From Christiangramia echinicola DSM 19838 (lineage in GTDB: Bacteria; Bacteroidota; Bacteroidia; Flavobacteriales; Flavobacteriaceae), in assembly GCF_000423065.1 (NCBI RefSeq), contig NZ_AUHG01000010.1, forward strand, positions 124,001 through 188,000: 64,000 bases of DNA. The letters run 5' to 3'. The translations under genes and the position numbers were made by a program. Under the pieces are notes generated by a model. The model was not told the DNA's origin and did not search any database. It saw nothing but the letters and a program-made list of their open reading frames with translations. Below are positions 1 to 9,088 of this stretch, in pieces. Positions within the stretch are counted from its first letter, which is position 1; every line of letters starts with the position of its first letter.

Positions 1-184
1 AGAATCTTGTGGTGGTCACTTTAGAGAAGAATATCAAACTGAAGAAGGGGAAGCACTTCGTGACGACGAGAACTTTATGTATGTAGCAGCATGGGAATAC
101 ACCGGTAATCCTGCAGATGCTATTCTTCATAAGGAGGATCTTGATTATGAAAATATCAAAGTAAAAACAAGGAGCTATAAATAG
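1..184 (+). CDS. sdhA: Succinate dehydrogenase flavoprotein subunit, C-terminal end (partial)
   Basis: The open frame enters from the left edge (codon phase starts at base 2) and stops with TAG at 182-184. The last 60 residues include [10 protein letters not shown] and end in KTRSYK, which matches the C-terminal end of the long-form (B-type) succinate dehydrogenase/fumarate reductase flavoprotein of Bacteroidota. This subunit oxidises succinate at a covalently bound FAD in complex II on the cytoplasmic face of the inner membrane. The iron-sulfur subunit sdhB follows 59 bases later, so the two are almost certainly co-transcribed. The catalytic and FAD-binding parts lie outside the window. Confidence 0.9.
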   Translation, partial: ESCGGHFREEYQTEEGEALRDDENFMYVAAWEYTGNPADAILHKEDLDYENIKVKTRSYK

Positions 185-243
185 ATTTGAGATATGAGAT
201 CTCAGGATTTTGATCTCATTTCTAAATACTCAATACTTAAAGT

Positions 244-987
244 ATGAACCTTACACTAAAAATATGGCGTCAGAAAAACGCCGACACAAAAGGAAAAATG
301 GTAACCTACCAGGTTTCTGACATTTCTAACGATATGTCTTTTCTTGAAATGATGGATGTTCTTAATGAGCAATTGATCAATAAAGGAGATGAGCCGGTAG
401 CTTTTGATCATGACTGTCGTGAGGGAATTTGCGGTTCTTGCAGTCTTCAGATCAATGGGGAACCACATGGACCAGATCGTGGAGTGGCTACATGTCAGCT
501 TCACATGAGAAAATTCAAAGATGGCGATACTATTACCATCGAGCCTTTCCGTGCAAAGGCATTTCCGCTTATCAAAGACCTTGTGGTAGACCGTAGTTCG
601 TTTGACCGCATTCAGCAGGCAGGTGGTTACGTATCAGTAAATACTTCTGGAAATACCATAGATGCGAACTCAATCCCTGTAGATAAGGAAAATGCAGATA
701 TGTCCTTCTATGCAGCAACTTGTATTGGTTGTGGTGCTTGCGTTGCCGCTTGTAAGAATGCGAGCGCCATGTTATTCACCTCAGCAAAAGTAAGCCAGTT
801 TGCTTTACTTCCGCAAGGAGAAGTTGAAGCAGACCGAAGAGTGTTGCAAATGGTAGAGCAAATGGATAAAGAAGGTTTTGGGAACTGTACTAATACTGGT
901 GCTTGCGAAATTGAGTGTCCTAAAGGGATTTCTTTAGAGAACATTGCCAGAATGAACAGAGAATACCTTAAAGCGAGCGTAAAATAA
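244..987 (+). CDS. sdhB: Succinate dehydrogenase/fumarate reductase iron-sulfur subunit
   Basis: This 247-residue protein carries electrons from the SdhA flavin through three iron-sulfur clusters to menaquinone. The N-terminal ferredoxin-like domain has the 2Fe-2S cysteines at 58, 63 and 66 (CREGICGSC) and probably C84. The C-terminal domain has [11 protein letters not shown] (C160, C163, C166, C170) and a second group at C215, C221 and C225 ending in CPKGI, for the 4Fe-4S and 3Fe-4S centres. All expected ligands are present and the length is normal for the B-type enzyme. It follows sdhA and is closed by a strong terminator. The cytochrome b subunit would be expected upstream of sdhA. Confidence 0.96.
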   Translation: MNLTLKIWRQKNADTKGKMVTYQVSDISNDMSFLEMMDVLNEQLINKGDEPVAFDHDCREGICGSCSLQINGEPHGPDRGVATCQLHMRKFKDGDTITIEPFRAKAFPLIKDLVVDRSSFDRIQQAGGYVSVNTSGNTIDANSIPVDKENADMSFYAATCIGCGACVAACKNASAMLFTSAKVSQFALLPQGEVEADRRVLQMVEQMDKEGFGNCTNTGACEIECPKGISLENIARMNREYLKASVK

Positions 988-1015
988 TTAACGCTTGTTT
1001 AATTATATAGATTAA

Positions 1016-1042
1016 CCCGGACTTTGCAGTCCGGGTTTTTTT
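1016..1042 (+). terminator. Rho-independent terminator after sdhB
   Basis: A perfect 8-base-pair stem, CCCGGACT (1016-1023) and AGTCCGGG (1028-1035), has a TTGC loop and is followed by seven T. It lies 29 bases after the sdhB stop and ends the sdh operon. Confidence 0.93.
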
Positions 1043-1067
1043 ATGCATTTTAATTAAAAATTCAGAA

Positions 1068-2222
1068 ATGCCGAACAGATTAAAACATGATTCCAAATTA
1101 CCTGGGAATAAGACCAGCATATTCTCTGTCATGAGTAAAATGGCCAATGATCATAATGCAATTAATCTATCCCAGGGTTTTCCGAATTTCGAAACTGACC
1201 AGAAGCTGAAAGATCTTGTTTCGAAGGCTATGAATGACGGATACAATCAATATCCACCCGACTCAGGTGTACAGGAACTTAGAGAGCAAATCTCCTTAAA
1301 GATCAAATCGCTTTATGGCAAACATTACGATGAAAATTCTGAAGTTACCGTAACATCTGGTGCAACCGAAGCACTTTATGCTGCTATAACTGCATTTGTA
1401 AAAAAAGATGATGAAGTTATAGTCCTGAAACCGGCCTACGACACTTATGAACCTACCATCATATTGAGTGGAGGTAAACCAATTCAGATCCAGTTAAAAG
1501 GTGAGAATTATAGAGTGGATTGGAATGAAGTAAAATCTGCGATCACCTCGCGAACAAAAATGATCATTATAAATACTCCCCACAATCCAAGCGGAACTAT
1601 TTTAACTGAAGAAGATATGCTTCAGCTTCAGGATATACTTTCAGATACAAACATCATTCTTCTGAGCGATGAAGTATATGAGCACCTGATTTTTGACAAG
1701 GAACAGCATCATAGTGCTTCAAAATTTCCTGAATTATCAGAAAGATCTATCGTATGTGCTTCATTTGGTAAAACATTTCATAACACAGGCTGGAAAACTG
1801 GTTATTGCGTAGCTCCTGAAAAATTAATGAAGGAAATCAGAAAAATTCATGAAGTCACAGTATTTTCTGTAAATCATCCCATGCAAAGAGCCTATGCAGA
1901 ATATTTAAAAAATCCCGATAATTATTTAGAACTCTCTAAGTTCTATCAAACTAAACGGGACCTTTTTCTCAATTTGATAAAAGATTCAAAATTTACGTAT
2001 ACTCCCTCGCGGGGAACTTACTATCAACTTTTAAATTTTTCAGAAATAACTGATGAAAAAGACGTAATTTTCGCTGAAAGACTGGTGAAAGAGAATGGAT
2101 TAGCTTCCATTCCTGTTTCTGTATTCAATATAAATAATAAAGATAATAAGCAGTTGCGATTTTGTTTTGCCAAGACCGACGATACCTTAGAAAAAGCTGC
2201 AGAAATACTTTGTAAATTATAG
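1068..2222 (+). CDS. PLP-dependent aminotransferase, methionine aminotransferase-like (class I/II)
   Basis: This 384-residue fold-type I aminotransferase is expected to move the amino group of methionine or aromatic amino acids to a 2-oxo acid in the cytoplasm. The sequence shows the PLP lysine K235 in SFGKTFHNTGWKTGYCVAP, the NTPHNPSG motif (169-176), the DEVYE aspartate (201-205) that holds the PLP ring nitrogen, and the C-terminal substrate carboxylate arginine near 364. The SFGKT..TGWK.GY block resembles E. coli YbdL and KAT/MtnE-like enzymes, which gives the methionine call; the exact substrate cannot be read from sequence. The gene abuts the next one with no spacer (stop 2220-2222, next ATG 2223), so they are probably translated together. 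Confidence 0.85.
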   Translation: MPNRLKHDSKLPGNKTSIFSVMSKMANDHNAINLSQGFPNFETDQKLKDLVSKAMNDGYNQYPPDSGVQELREQISLKIKSLYGKHYDENSEVTVTSGATEALYAAITAFVKKDDEVIVLKPAYDTYEPTIILSGGKPIQIQLKGENYRVDWNEVKSAITSRTKMIIINTPHNPSGTILTEEDMLQLQDILSDTNIILLSDEVYEHLIFDKEQHHSASKFPELSERSIVCASFGKTFHNTGWKTGYCVAPEKLMKEIRKIHEVTVFSVNHPMQRAYAEYLKNPDNYLELSKFYQTKRDLFLNLIKDSKFTYTPSRGTYYQLLNFSEITDEKDVIFAERLVKENGLASIPVSVFNINNKDNKQLRFCFAKTDDTLEKAAEILCKL

Positions 2223-2858
2223 ATGAATTTAAACATTAAGATCCACGATCAGGACTTCGTATTACATCCATACGGAGCAGTCTACTGGCCCGAGCAGGAA
2301 GTGATGTTAGTCGCAGATGTCCATTTGGGCAAGGTCTCGCATTTCAGAAAACACGGCAGCGCAGTTCCCCTTCAAGCGGCATCACAGAACTTTATTAAAT
2401 TAGATGAATTACGTAAGGAATTTGATCCTGAGCACATCGTATTTTTAGGTGATCTCTTCCATAGCTCACTGAACCTTGAGTGGAACATGTTTGAAGAATG
2501 GAAAGGGAATATAGATAACCAGGTACATTTAATAGCGGGTAATCATGACATTATCTCTCCTTTAAAATATGAAGCGATAGACATCAAGATCTATTCAGAT
2601 GTTAAAGTAGCCGGATTCCACCTAAGTCATCATCCTGAAGAGCAGAAAGATCACTACAATATTTGTGGTCATATTCATCCTGGATTTAAAATGCGTGGTG
2701 AAGGAAGACAATTATTAAATTTACCTTGTTTCTTTAGAAGTAAAAATCAATTAATACTACCCGCTTTTGGCGAATTTACCGGTAATTACTATATGAAGCC
2801 TGAAGAAGGAGATTATATATTTGCGATAACCGGTAAAGAAGTAATTCAGGTTAATTAA
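2223..2858 (+). CDS. pdeM: Calcineurin-like metallophosphoesterase, ligase-associated endonuclease PdeM type
   Basis: This 211-residue protein has the full metallophosphoesterase motif series: DVHLGK (D32, H34), GDLFH (D77), GNHD (N107, H108), a histidine pair near 136-137 and GHIHPG (H150, H152). The KVSHFRKHG segment after the first motif is typical of the PdeM group, which in many bacteria sits beside an ATP-dependent DNA ligase and a Lhr-like helicase and acts in DNA damage response. Those partners are not next to it here, so the role is inferred from family membership only. It starts immediately after the aminotransferase stop and is followed nine bases later by the TspO-like gene. Confidence 0.8.
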   Translation: MNLNIKIHDQDFVLHPYGAVYWPEQEVMLVADVHLGKVSHFRKHGSAVPLQAASQNFIKLDELRKEFDPEHIVFLGDLFHSSLNLEWNMFEEWKGNIDNQVHLIAGNHDIISPLKYEAIDIKIYSDVKVAGFHLSHHPEEQKDHYNICGHIHPGFKMRGEGRQLLNLPCFFRSKNQLILPAFGEFTGNYYMKPEEGDYIFAITGKEVIQVN

Positions 2859-2867
2859 ACTCCCCCC

Positions 2868-3662
2868 ATGATTAAAAGGCTTGCTGTTCTTAATTTCATT
2901 TCTGTGATTATTGCGATCATAACTAATTTTTTCGCTCAAACAGGTAGCATTAATAATACTACTATTGGTGAGGTTAGCAATAAGTATACGAACCTATTCA
3001 CCCCGGCAGACTATGCTTTTTCCATATGGGGTTTGATCTATATTGCGTTAATTGCATCCTCCGTATTTATGCTCCAACAGGCATTTACCAATGGAAAGCA
3101 TACAGATTTCATCAAGAAAACTTCTTTTTGGTTTATTGTTGCCAATGTGGGCACTAGTCTCTGGGTAATTACCTGGGTCTACGATTTTATAGGCATGTCT
3201 GTAGTACTAATGTTTCTTATCCTGGCTAAACTCCTAAAGATCATTTTGAATAATGACCTGGAAATATGGGATGCTCCATTTAAGGTAATTGCTTTTTACT
3301 GGTGGCCAATCTGCCTGTTTTCAGGTTGGATTAGCGTAGCTTCTATTGCAAATATGGCTGCCTGGCTTACCGAAATTGGATGGGATGGAGCAATTTTCAC
3401 TGATGTTGAATGGACGGTGATCATGATTGGAGTAGCGGTAATTATCAATCTCGCTATAATCTACCTTCGCAATATGCGAGAATTTGCCGCTGTAGGTGTT
3501 TGGGCTTTAGTTGCAATTTATTTAAGACACCAGAACGAACAGGAGCTTATCGCAAAAGTTGCCCTGGCCGGGGCTATACTCTTATTTCTAAATATTTCTT
3601 ATCATGGTTTTATTAACAGGAAGTCTAATCCAATGTATAAATTACTGAAAGGTAAAAGCTAA
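2868..3662 (+). CDS. Multi-pass membrane protein, tryptophan-rich sensory protein (TspO/MBR-like)
   Basis: The 264 residues are largely hydrophobic with about seven or eight membrane-spanning stretches, and no enzyme motif is visible. The block LFTPADYAFSIWGLIYI and the many tryptophans (FYWWPICLFSGW, TEIGWDGA) are typical of the Bacteroidota proteins annotated as tryptophan-rich sensory proteins, related to TspO, which binds tetrapyrroles or sterols. It is longer than classical TspO (about 160 residues). It is third in a tight plus-strand run with the aminotransferase and PdeM, and its stop directly abuts the stop of the convergent reductase gene. Ligand and function are unknown. Confidence 0.6.
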   Translation: MIKRLAVLNFISVIIAIITNFFAQTGSINNTTIGEVSNKYTNLFTPADYAFSIWGLIYIALIASSVFMLQQAFTNGKHTDFIKKTSFWFIVANVGTSLWVITWVYDFIGMSVVLMFLILAKLLKIILNNDLEIWDAPFKVIAFYWWPICLFSGWISVASIANMAAWLTEIGWDGAIFTDVEWTVIMIGVAVIINLAIIYLRNMREFAAVGVWALVAIYLRHQNEQELIAKVALAGAILLFLNISYHGFINRKSNPMYKLLKGKS

Positions 3663-5018
3663 TTAAACCATAGCTTTTATATCACTCGCCCAGCTTGGAT
3701 AAGAAAAGATCATTCCTTTCAAGGTTTCACAAGGCAGTTTACCGCACATAGCCATCACGAACATGTTGATCATTTCCCCGGCATCAGGTCCTAACAGGTG
3801 GGCCCCTAAAACCAATCCGGTTTCCTTATCAATAAGTGTTTTATAAGCGTAGTAATCATCATTGATCCTTTTCGCATTGAACCATTGTGGGACATACTTC
3901 TGTTCCACTTTAAAATCATATCCTTTCTCCTTCGCCTCTTTTTCATTTAGTCCTACGGAAGCTAAATTAGGTAGTGTAAAAACCACAGAAGGTTGTGGCG
4001 GATAATCTACTTTTTTCTCCCTGTCTTTATCCAGGATATTTCCTGCAACAATTCTCGCTTCCTGTGAAGATAATGGTGTTAACGGCAAACCTTCACTAGC
4101 CGATACATCTCCGCAGGCATATACATTTTTATTCGTGGGGCTTTGTAAACGCTCGTTAACAGTGATCCCCTTATTAGAATATTTTACATTTCCTTTTTCC
4201 AGATCTAATTCGTCTATTGATGGAACCCGACCAGCTGCATTAACTACCAGTTTTGCTTTTAATTCAATCTTTTTGCCTTTTTGATCTGCCTTAACCCTGA
4301 AATTGGTCTGTAGCTTTTCAACCTCTGCCACTTCAGCATCAAAAATAAATTTGATCCCTATCTCTTCTGAAGCTTTCTGAAGATGTTCAACCATATCCTT
4401 ATCGAAATTATTGAGCGATCTGGATTCCCCATCTATTACGGTCACCTCTACTCCACATCTCGCGGCGATATGGGCGAATTCCATCCCTATGTACCCGGCT
4501 CCAATAAAGATTATACTTTCGGGAAGCTCTTCAAGTTCCAAAAAATCATCACTGTTAATTGGTAATTCTCTACCTGGAATAGGTAAATCCATTGCCTTAT
4601 TCCCAGTAGCGATCACGATCTTTTTTGCTGTAACGGTCTTTCCTTCCACAGAAAGGGTGTTCTCACCCAGAAATTTTGGGGACTGATGAAACATTTTAAT
4701 GCCCAGCTTTTCCAAATCTTTTTCTGTGGCTGCAGGAACCGCACTGGTAAAGGTCTTTTTGAACTCCATAAGGTCATTCCAGCTAAATTCAGGCATTTTT
4801 GTTATTCCACGACCTTGCATCTTACCTGCTCTGTCCAGGATTTCTGTCAGGCCAACCAGGACCTTTTTTGGATCACAACCACGGTTGGCACAGGTACCTC
4901 CAAATTCGCGATTATCTGCAATCGCAACTTTCAATCCTTCAGCAACACATTCTTTCGCCACACTTTTCCCCGCCGTCCCGGTTCCGATCACAAAAACGTC
5001 AAATTCTTCAAATCCCAT
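3663..5018 (-). CDS. FAD/NAD(P)-dependent disulfide-reductase-like oxidoreductase
   Basis: This 451-residue flavoprotein belongs to the glutathione reductase/dihydrolipoamide dehydrogenase/MerA superfamily. It shows the N-terminal FAD site (VIGTGTAGKSVA), the redox-active pair in GGTCANRGC (C43 and C48), the NAD(P) site IIFIGAGYIGMEFA near 169-182 and the second FAD motif (VYACGDVS). The C-terminal dimerisation domain ends in YPSWASDIKAMV, where classical members have HPT.SE supplying the His-Glu catalytic base, so the base appears to be missing. It may reduce a different small disulfide or quinone. ATG at 5018 is preferred to TTG at 5027 because the FAD motif then sits at the usual distance. 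Substrate unknown. Confidence 0.8.
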   Translation of the reverse strand: MGFEEFDVFVIGTGTAGKSVAKECVAEGLKVAIADNREFGGTCANRGCDPKKVLVGLTEILDRAGKMQGRGITKMPEFSWNDLMEFKKTFTSAVPAATEKDLEKLGIKMFHQSPKFLGENTLSVEGKTVTAKKIVIATGNKAMDLPIPGRELPINSDDFLELEELPESIIFIGAGYIGMEFAHIAARCGVEVTVIDGESRSLNNFDKDMVEHLQKASEEIGIKFIFDAEVAEVEKLQTNFRVKADQKGKKIELKAKLVVNAAGRVPSIDELDLEKGNVKYSNKGITVNERLQSPTNKNVYACGDVSASEGLPLTPLSSQEARIVAGNILDKDREKKVDYPPQPSVVFTLPNLASVGLNEKEAKEKGYDFKVEQKYVPQWFNAKRINDDYYAYKTLIDKETGLVLGAHLLGPDAGEMINMFVMAMCGKLPCETLKGMIFSYPSWASDIKAMV

Positions 5019-5126
5019 AATTTCCAATGATTTTTAGTGAAATTAGCCAAGTTTACAATGATTTTGCGTTAGGAAAATGGTAAAAATTGACAAATGCTAT
5101 TTAATCGTTAAAAATCGATTAACTGG

Positions 5127-5157
5127 TTGTAAGACAATTTGTATGAAATTATATTTG
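5127..5157 (+). promoter_or_regulatory. Bacteroidota-type promoter of mfd
   Basis: TTG at 5127-5129, a 20-base spacer, then TATATTTG at 5150-5157 fit the Bacteroidota sigma-A consensus (TTG at -33, TAnnTTTG at -7). The predicted transcription start falls within a few bases of the mfd ATG at 5163, so the message would have almost no leader. Confidence 0.6.
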
Positions 5158-5162
5158 CCATA

Positions 5163-8100
5163 ATGAGTACAAGTCTTATCGCCCAGAAATTTGCACAGTC
5201 CCCGCAACAGCAGGAACTGCAAAATGCTATTGCTTCTTCCCAAAAAAATCACTCAAATATTCACCTTAAAGGCCTTGTAGGATCTGCACTTTCTTTTGTT
5301 GCCGCAAATGCTTTTAAGGAGTCTGATCATCCTTTCCTGATGATCTTTAATGATAAAGAGGAAGCAGCTTATTATCTCAATGACCTTGAGCAACTGGTTG
5401 GTGAAAAGAATGTGCTTTTTTATCCGGGTAGTTACCGAAGACCTTACCAGATCGAAGAGACAGATAATGCTAATGTTCTTTTAAGGGCTGAAGTTCTTAA
5501 CAGGATCAACTCCCGAAAAAAACCTGCGCTAATTGTTACCTATCCTGATGCACTATTTGAAAAAGTGGTAACCAGGAAGGAACTTGATAAAAGTACTTTG
5601 AAGATCGCCGTTGGCGATGAACTTTCTATAGATTTCGTGAACGAGGTTCTTTTTGAATACCAGTTTAAAAGGGTGGATTTCGTAACTGAACCGGGAGAAT
5701 TTTCAGTTCGTGGAGGTATTATAGATGTATTTTCTTTCAGTCATGACGAACCATATAGAATTGAATTTTTTGGGGATGAAATAGATAGCATCCGGACTTT
5801 TGATGTGGAAACACAGCTTTCTACAGATAAAAAAAAGAAGATCTCTGTAATGCCAAATGTCGAGAACAAACACCTCGATGAAGTTAGAGAGAGCTTTTTA
5901 AAATATATTTCAGCAAAGACCATAGTTTTTATTAAAAACCTTGATCTTCTTTCGGCTCAGGCAGATAAGCTTTTCATAAAGGCAGAGGAAGCTTTTAAGG
6001 AACTTTCAGAAGACGTTAAGCATAGTGAGCCTAAAGAATTATTTTGCAATGGAGAGCTTATAAAAAAACAATTACTGGAATATTCTTCAGTTGAATTAAG
6101 CACCCAGGCCTTTTTAAAAGCTGAGAAAATAATAGAATTCCATACAAAGCCACAACCTTCTTTTAATAAGCAATTTGAATTACTTATTGAAAATCTTATT
6201 GAAAACCAAGAGGCAGGATATTCCAATTTCATCTGCTGCGTTAGCGAACAGCAGGCTAAACGATTTCATGATATTTTTGAAGATCAGGAGAAGCAAGTAA
6301 AGTATCAAACCCCGGTTTTTTCAATGTTTCAGGGTTTTATAGATGAAGACTCTAAAACAGTATGCTATACAGATCATCAAATATTTGAGCGTTATCATAA
6401 ATTCCATTTAAAGAATGGCTATGCCAAGAAGCAGGCTATTACTTTAAAGGAATTAACCAACCTGGAAGTCGGCGATTATGTGACACATATAGATCACGGA
6501 ATAGGAAAATTTGGTGGCCTTCAGAAGATAGATGTGGAAGGCAAAAAGCAAGAGGCGATAAAATTGATCTACGGAGAAAGGGACATTCTTTACCTGAGTA
6601 TTCATTCACTACATAAGATTTCAAAATTCAACGGTAAGGATGGCAAGCCTCCGAAGATCTATAAACTTGGTAGCAACGCCTGGAAAAATCTTAAAAAGAA
6701 AACCAAGGCAAGAGTTAAGCATATTGCTTACGATCTTATAAAGCTCTATGCAAAGCGCAGGTTAGAGAAAGGTTTTAAATACGATCCTGATTCTTATCTA
6801 CAACACGAGTTGGAAGCTTCATTCATGTATGAAGATACTCCAGATCAAAGTTCGGCTACTGCTGCGGTGAAGGCAGATATGGAAAATGAACGCCCTATGG
6901 ACCGCCTGGTTTGTGGAGATGTTGGTTTTGGTAAAACTGAAATTGCCATTAGAGCAGCTTTCAAAGCCGTGGATAACAATAAACAGGTTGCGATCCTGGT
7001 TCCAACAACTATTCTGGCATTTCAGCATCACCAGACTTTTACTGAACGATTAAAGGATTTTCCAGTAAGGATAGATTATCTGAATCGATTCAGAACTGCG
7101 AAAGAGCGAAAGCAAACTCTTGAAGATCTTGAAAACGGTAGGGTCGATATTATTATTGGTACACACCAGCTGGTAAGCAAAGCGGTGAAATTTAAAGATC
7201 TTGGTTTACTTATCGTAGATGAGGAACAAAAATTTGGAGTTGCGGTAAAAGACAAATTGAAGACTATCAAGGAGAATGTAGACACCTTAACATTAACTGC
7301 TACACCTATACCAAGAACCCTTCAATTCAGCCTGATGGCAGCGCGTGACTTATCTACTATTACCACTCCACCACCAAATCGTTACCCAATTGAAAGTCAT
7401 GTGATTCGATTTTCTGAAGAGACCATACGTGATGCCGTTTCTTACGAGATTCAGCGTGGAGGGCAGGTTTTCTTTATTCATAACAGGGTTGAGAATATTA
7501 AAGAAGTTGCCGGGATGATCCAGCGATTAGTGCCAGACGCTAAAATTGGTGTGGGTCACGGACAGATGGAAGGAAAAAAACTGGAAAAATTAATGCTTAG
7601 CTTCATCAATGGCGAATTTGATGTACTGGTATCAACTACGATCGTGGAAAGTGGCCTGGATGTTTCTGAAGCGAATACGATATTCATAAATAACGCTAAT
7701 AACTTCGGCCTTTCAGACCTTCACCAGATGCGGGGACGTGTGGGACGAAGCAATAAAAAAGCTTTCTGTTATTTCATAACTCCACCTTATTCAGCAATGA
7801 CAGAGGATGCCAGGAAAAGAATTACCGCTTTAGAGCAATTCTCAGAGCTGGGAAGTGGTTTTAATATTGCTATGAAGGACTTGGAGATTCGTGGTGCAGG
7901 AGATCTACTTGGTGGAGAACAAAGCGGATTTATAAATGACATTGGCTTTGATACCTACCAAAAGATCCTGAACGAGGCTATTGAAGAATTAAAAGAAAAT
8001 GAATTCCGTGATCTATATGCAGAAACAGAGGACCTGGAGCATAAGGATTTTGTAAAAGATACGCAGATAGATACAGATTTTGAACTACTCTTCCCTGATG

Positions 8101-8540
8101 ATTATATTAACAACATTTCAGAAAGGTTGAATCTTTATACCAAACTGAACGAGCTAAAAACTGAAGAAGAACTTCAGAAATTTGAAGCTGAGTTAGTGGA
8201 TAGATTTGGAGAATTACCAACCCAGGCCGTAGATCTATTAAATTCTGTAAGAATAAAATGGATCGCTGCTAAAATAGGTCTGGAACGGGTGATCATGAAG
8301 AAAAACAAAATGGTAGGTTACTTTATTGCCGACCAGAAATCAAGGTTCTACCAAACCAATAATTTTACCAGGGTACTTCAATATGTGCAAACGCATAGGC
8401 AGAACTGTACCATGAAGGAAAAGGAAACTCGCGGTGGATTAAAGCTCCTGCTTACTTTCGACAGGATAACCTCGGTAGAAAAAGCTTTAAAAGTATTACA
8501 GCCACTGGATTTTAGAGAGATAAAAGAGGTAGAGGTCTGA
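5163..8540 (+). CDS. mfd: Transcription-repair coupling factor Mfd
   Basis: Mfd pushes RNA polymerase stalled at DNA damage off the template using ATP-driven translocation and recruits UvrA. The 1125-residue protein shows, in order, a UvrB-like N-terminal domain, a CarD/RID-type polymerase-interaction domain (LEVGDYVTHIDHGIGKFGG, about 435-495), the helicase domain with Walker A GDVGFGKTE and Walker B VDEEQ, the TATPIPRTL motif, the arginine-rich motif QMRGRVGRS and the C-terminal TRCF domain (EIRGAGDLLGGEQSG). ATG 5163 is chosen; an in-frame TTG at 5139 would add eight residues but overlaps the -7 box. uvrC lies elsewhere in the window. Length is normal. Confidence 0.96.
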   Translation: MSTSLIAQKFAQSPQQQELQNAIASSQKNHSNIHLKGLVGSALSFVAANAFKESDHPFLMIFNDKEEAAYYLNDLEQLVGEKNVLFYPGSYRRPYQIEETDNANVLLRAEVLNRINSRKKPALIVTYPDALFEKVVTRKELDKSTLKIAVGDELSIDFVNEVLFEYQFKRVDFVTEPGEFSVRGGIIDVFSFSHDEPYRIEFFGDEIDSIRTFDVETQLSTDKKKKISVMPNVENKHLDEVRESFLKYISAKTIVFIKNLDLLSAQADKLFIKAEEAFKELSEDVKHSEPKELFCNGELIKKQLLEYSSVELSTQAFLKAEKIIEFHTKPQPSFNKQFELLIENLIENQEAGYSNFICCVSEQQAKRFHDIFEDQEKQVKYQTPVFSMFQGFIDEDSKTVCYTDHQIFERYHKFHLKNGYAKKQAITLKELTNLEVGDYVTHIDHGIGKFGGLQKIDVEGKKQEAIKLIYGERDILYLSIHSLHKISKFNGKDGKPPKIYKLGSNAWKNLKKKTKARVKHIAYDLIKLYAKRRLEKGFKYDPDSYLQHELEASFMYEDTPDQSSATAAVKADMENERPMDRLVCGDVGFGKTEIAIRAAFKAVDNNKQVAILVPTTILAFQHHQTFTERLKDFPVRIDYLNRFRTAKERKQTLEDLENGRVDIIIGTHQLVSKAVKFKDLGLLIVDEEQKFGVAVKDKLKTIKENVDTLTLTATPIPRTLQFSLMAARDLSTITTPPPNRYPIESHVIRFSEETIRDAVSYEIQRGGQVFFIHNRVENIKEVAGMIQRLVPDAKIGVGHGQMEGKKLEKLMLSFINGEFDVLVSTTIVESGLDVSEANTIFINNANNFGLSDLHQMRGRVGRSNKKAFCYFITPPYSAMTEDARKRITALEQFSELGSGFNIAMKDLEIRGAGDLLGGEQSGFINDIGFDTYQKILNEAIEELKENEFRDLYAETEDLEHKDFVKDTQIDTDFELLFPDDYINNISERLNLYTKLNELKTEEELQKFEAELVDRFGELPTQAVDLLNSVRIKWIAAKIGLERVIMKKNKMVGYFIADQKSRFYQTNNFTRVLQYVQTHRQNCTMKEKETRGGLKLLLTFDRITSVEKALKVLQPLDFREIKEVEV

Positions 8541-8543
8541 CCT

Positions 8544-8593
8544 TTCCGTCACGCCCTAGGCGTGACACCTTCCCTTATCTTTAGGGAAGGAGC
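8544..8593. repeat. Left copy of 50-base double-hairpin direct repeat flanking the DUF559 gene
   Basis: Hairpin one is GTCACGCCCTAGGCGTGAC (8548-8566, 8-bp stem). Hairpin two pairs CCTTCCCT (8568-8575) with AGGGAAGG (8583-8590). By my count 43 of 50 bases match the right copy at 9039-9088 in the same orientation, and the stem changes are compensatory. It starts three bases after the mfd stop. Further palindromic sequence follows before the DUF559 stop: CCCATCCTA/TAGGAGGGG (one mismatch, near 8618-8639) and GTCCGAAGGAC (8641-8651). Confidence 0.9.
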
Positions 8594-8658
8594 AATTTTA
8601 GATTTTAAACTAAAACTCCCATCCTATTTATAGGAGGGGTGTCCGAAGGACGGGGTGG

Positions 8659-9021
8659 TCAGTTTCTAAAATTATCTTCTATTTCCTGTAATACTTGAGC
8701 AAGACCCTCAAAAACCATTTTATTTTCGAACCTAATTACCCTAATCCTAAGTTCATTCAATCTTTCTGTTCTAATTTTATCTTTCTCCTGCGCTAATTCA
8801 TTGAAATGAATCTCACCATCTAATTCAATAGCCAGTCTTTCTTCGGGAGAATAGAAATCAATTATATAATTTTCAATACTATGCTGCCTTCTGAATTTTC
8901 TACCCTTCAATTTCCGATTTTGCAAATTCTTCCATAGAGTTGCTTCGGCGGGAGTTAGTGATTTCCTAAGCTTTTTTCTGTAAGACTCTAAATATTTTCT
9001 GTTGTGAATTCTTTTATTCAT
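8659..9021 (-). CDS. DUF559 endonuclease-domain protein (Vsr-like fold)
   Basis: The 120-residue protein has the DUF559 layout: an RKSLTPAEATLW start of domain, a basic patch (RKFRRQ), IIDFY with D55, and LAIELDGEIHF with E66, D68 and H72, then the RVIRFEN strand. This is the PD-(D/E)xK, very-short-patch-repair-like fold. Members are common in Bacteroidota, but their target is not established. ATG 9021 is preferred; an upstream frame to 9063 would run through the palindromic repeat and encodes no conserved residues. The gene is alone, antisense to mfd, and bracketed by two direct copies of a structured repeat, which suggests a small mobile or repeat-associated unit. Confidence 0.8.
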   Translation of the reverse strand: MNKRIHNRKYLESYRKKLRKSLTPAEATLWKNLQNRKLKGRKFRRQHSIENYIIDFYSPEERLAIELDGEIHFNELAQEKDKIRTERLNELRIRVIRFENKMVFEGLAQVLQEIEDNFRN

Positions 9022-9038
9022 GATTCTTGTTTTGACAC

Positions 9039-9088
9039 TTCCGTCACGCTCTGAGCGTGACACCTTCCCTAAAAATTAGGGAAGGAGC
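9039..9088. repeat. Right copy of 50-base double-hairpin direct repeat
   Basis: GTCACGCTCTGAGCGTGAC (9043-9061, 8-bp stem) is followed by CCTTCCCTAA (9063-9072) pairing with TTAGGGAAGG (9076-9085). It repeats 8544-8593 in the same orientation. The C-G pair next to the first loop in the left copy is T-A here, so base pairing is kept. It ends ten bases before the stop of the DUF5689 gene and may also act as a terminator for it. Confidence 0.9.

Noticed and set aside
4383-5037. Several plus-strand frames opposite the flavoprotein gene
   Set aside because: They are antisense shadows of a well-supported gene and have no recognisable domain.
5139-5162. Eight-residue longer Mfd start from TTG
   Set aside because: It overlaps the -7 promoter box, and ATG 5163 gives a usual N-terminus.
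9022-9063. Longer DUF559 start at 9063
   Set aside because: The extra 14 residues read through the palindromic repeat and match nothing in the family.
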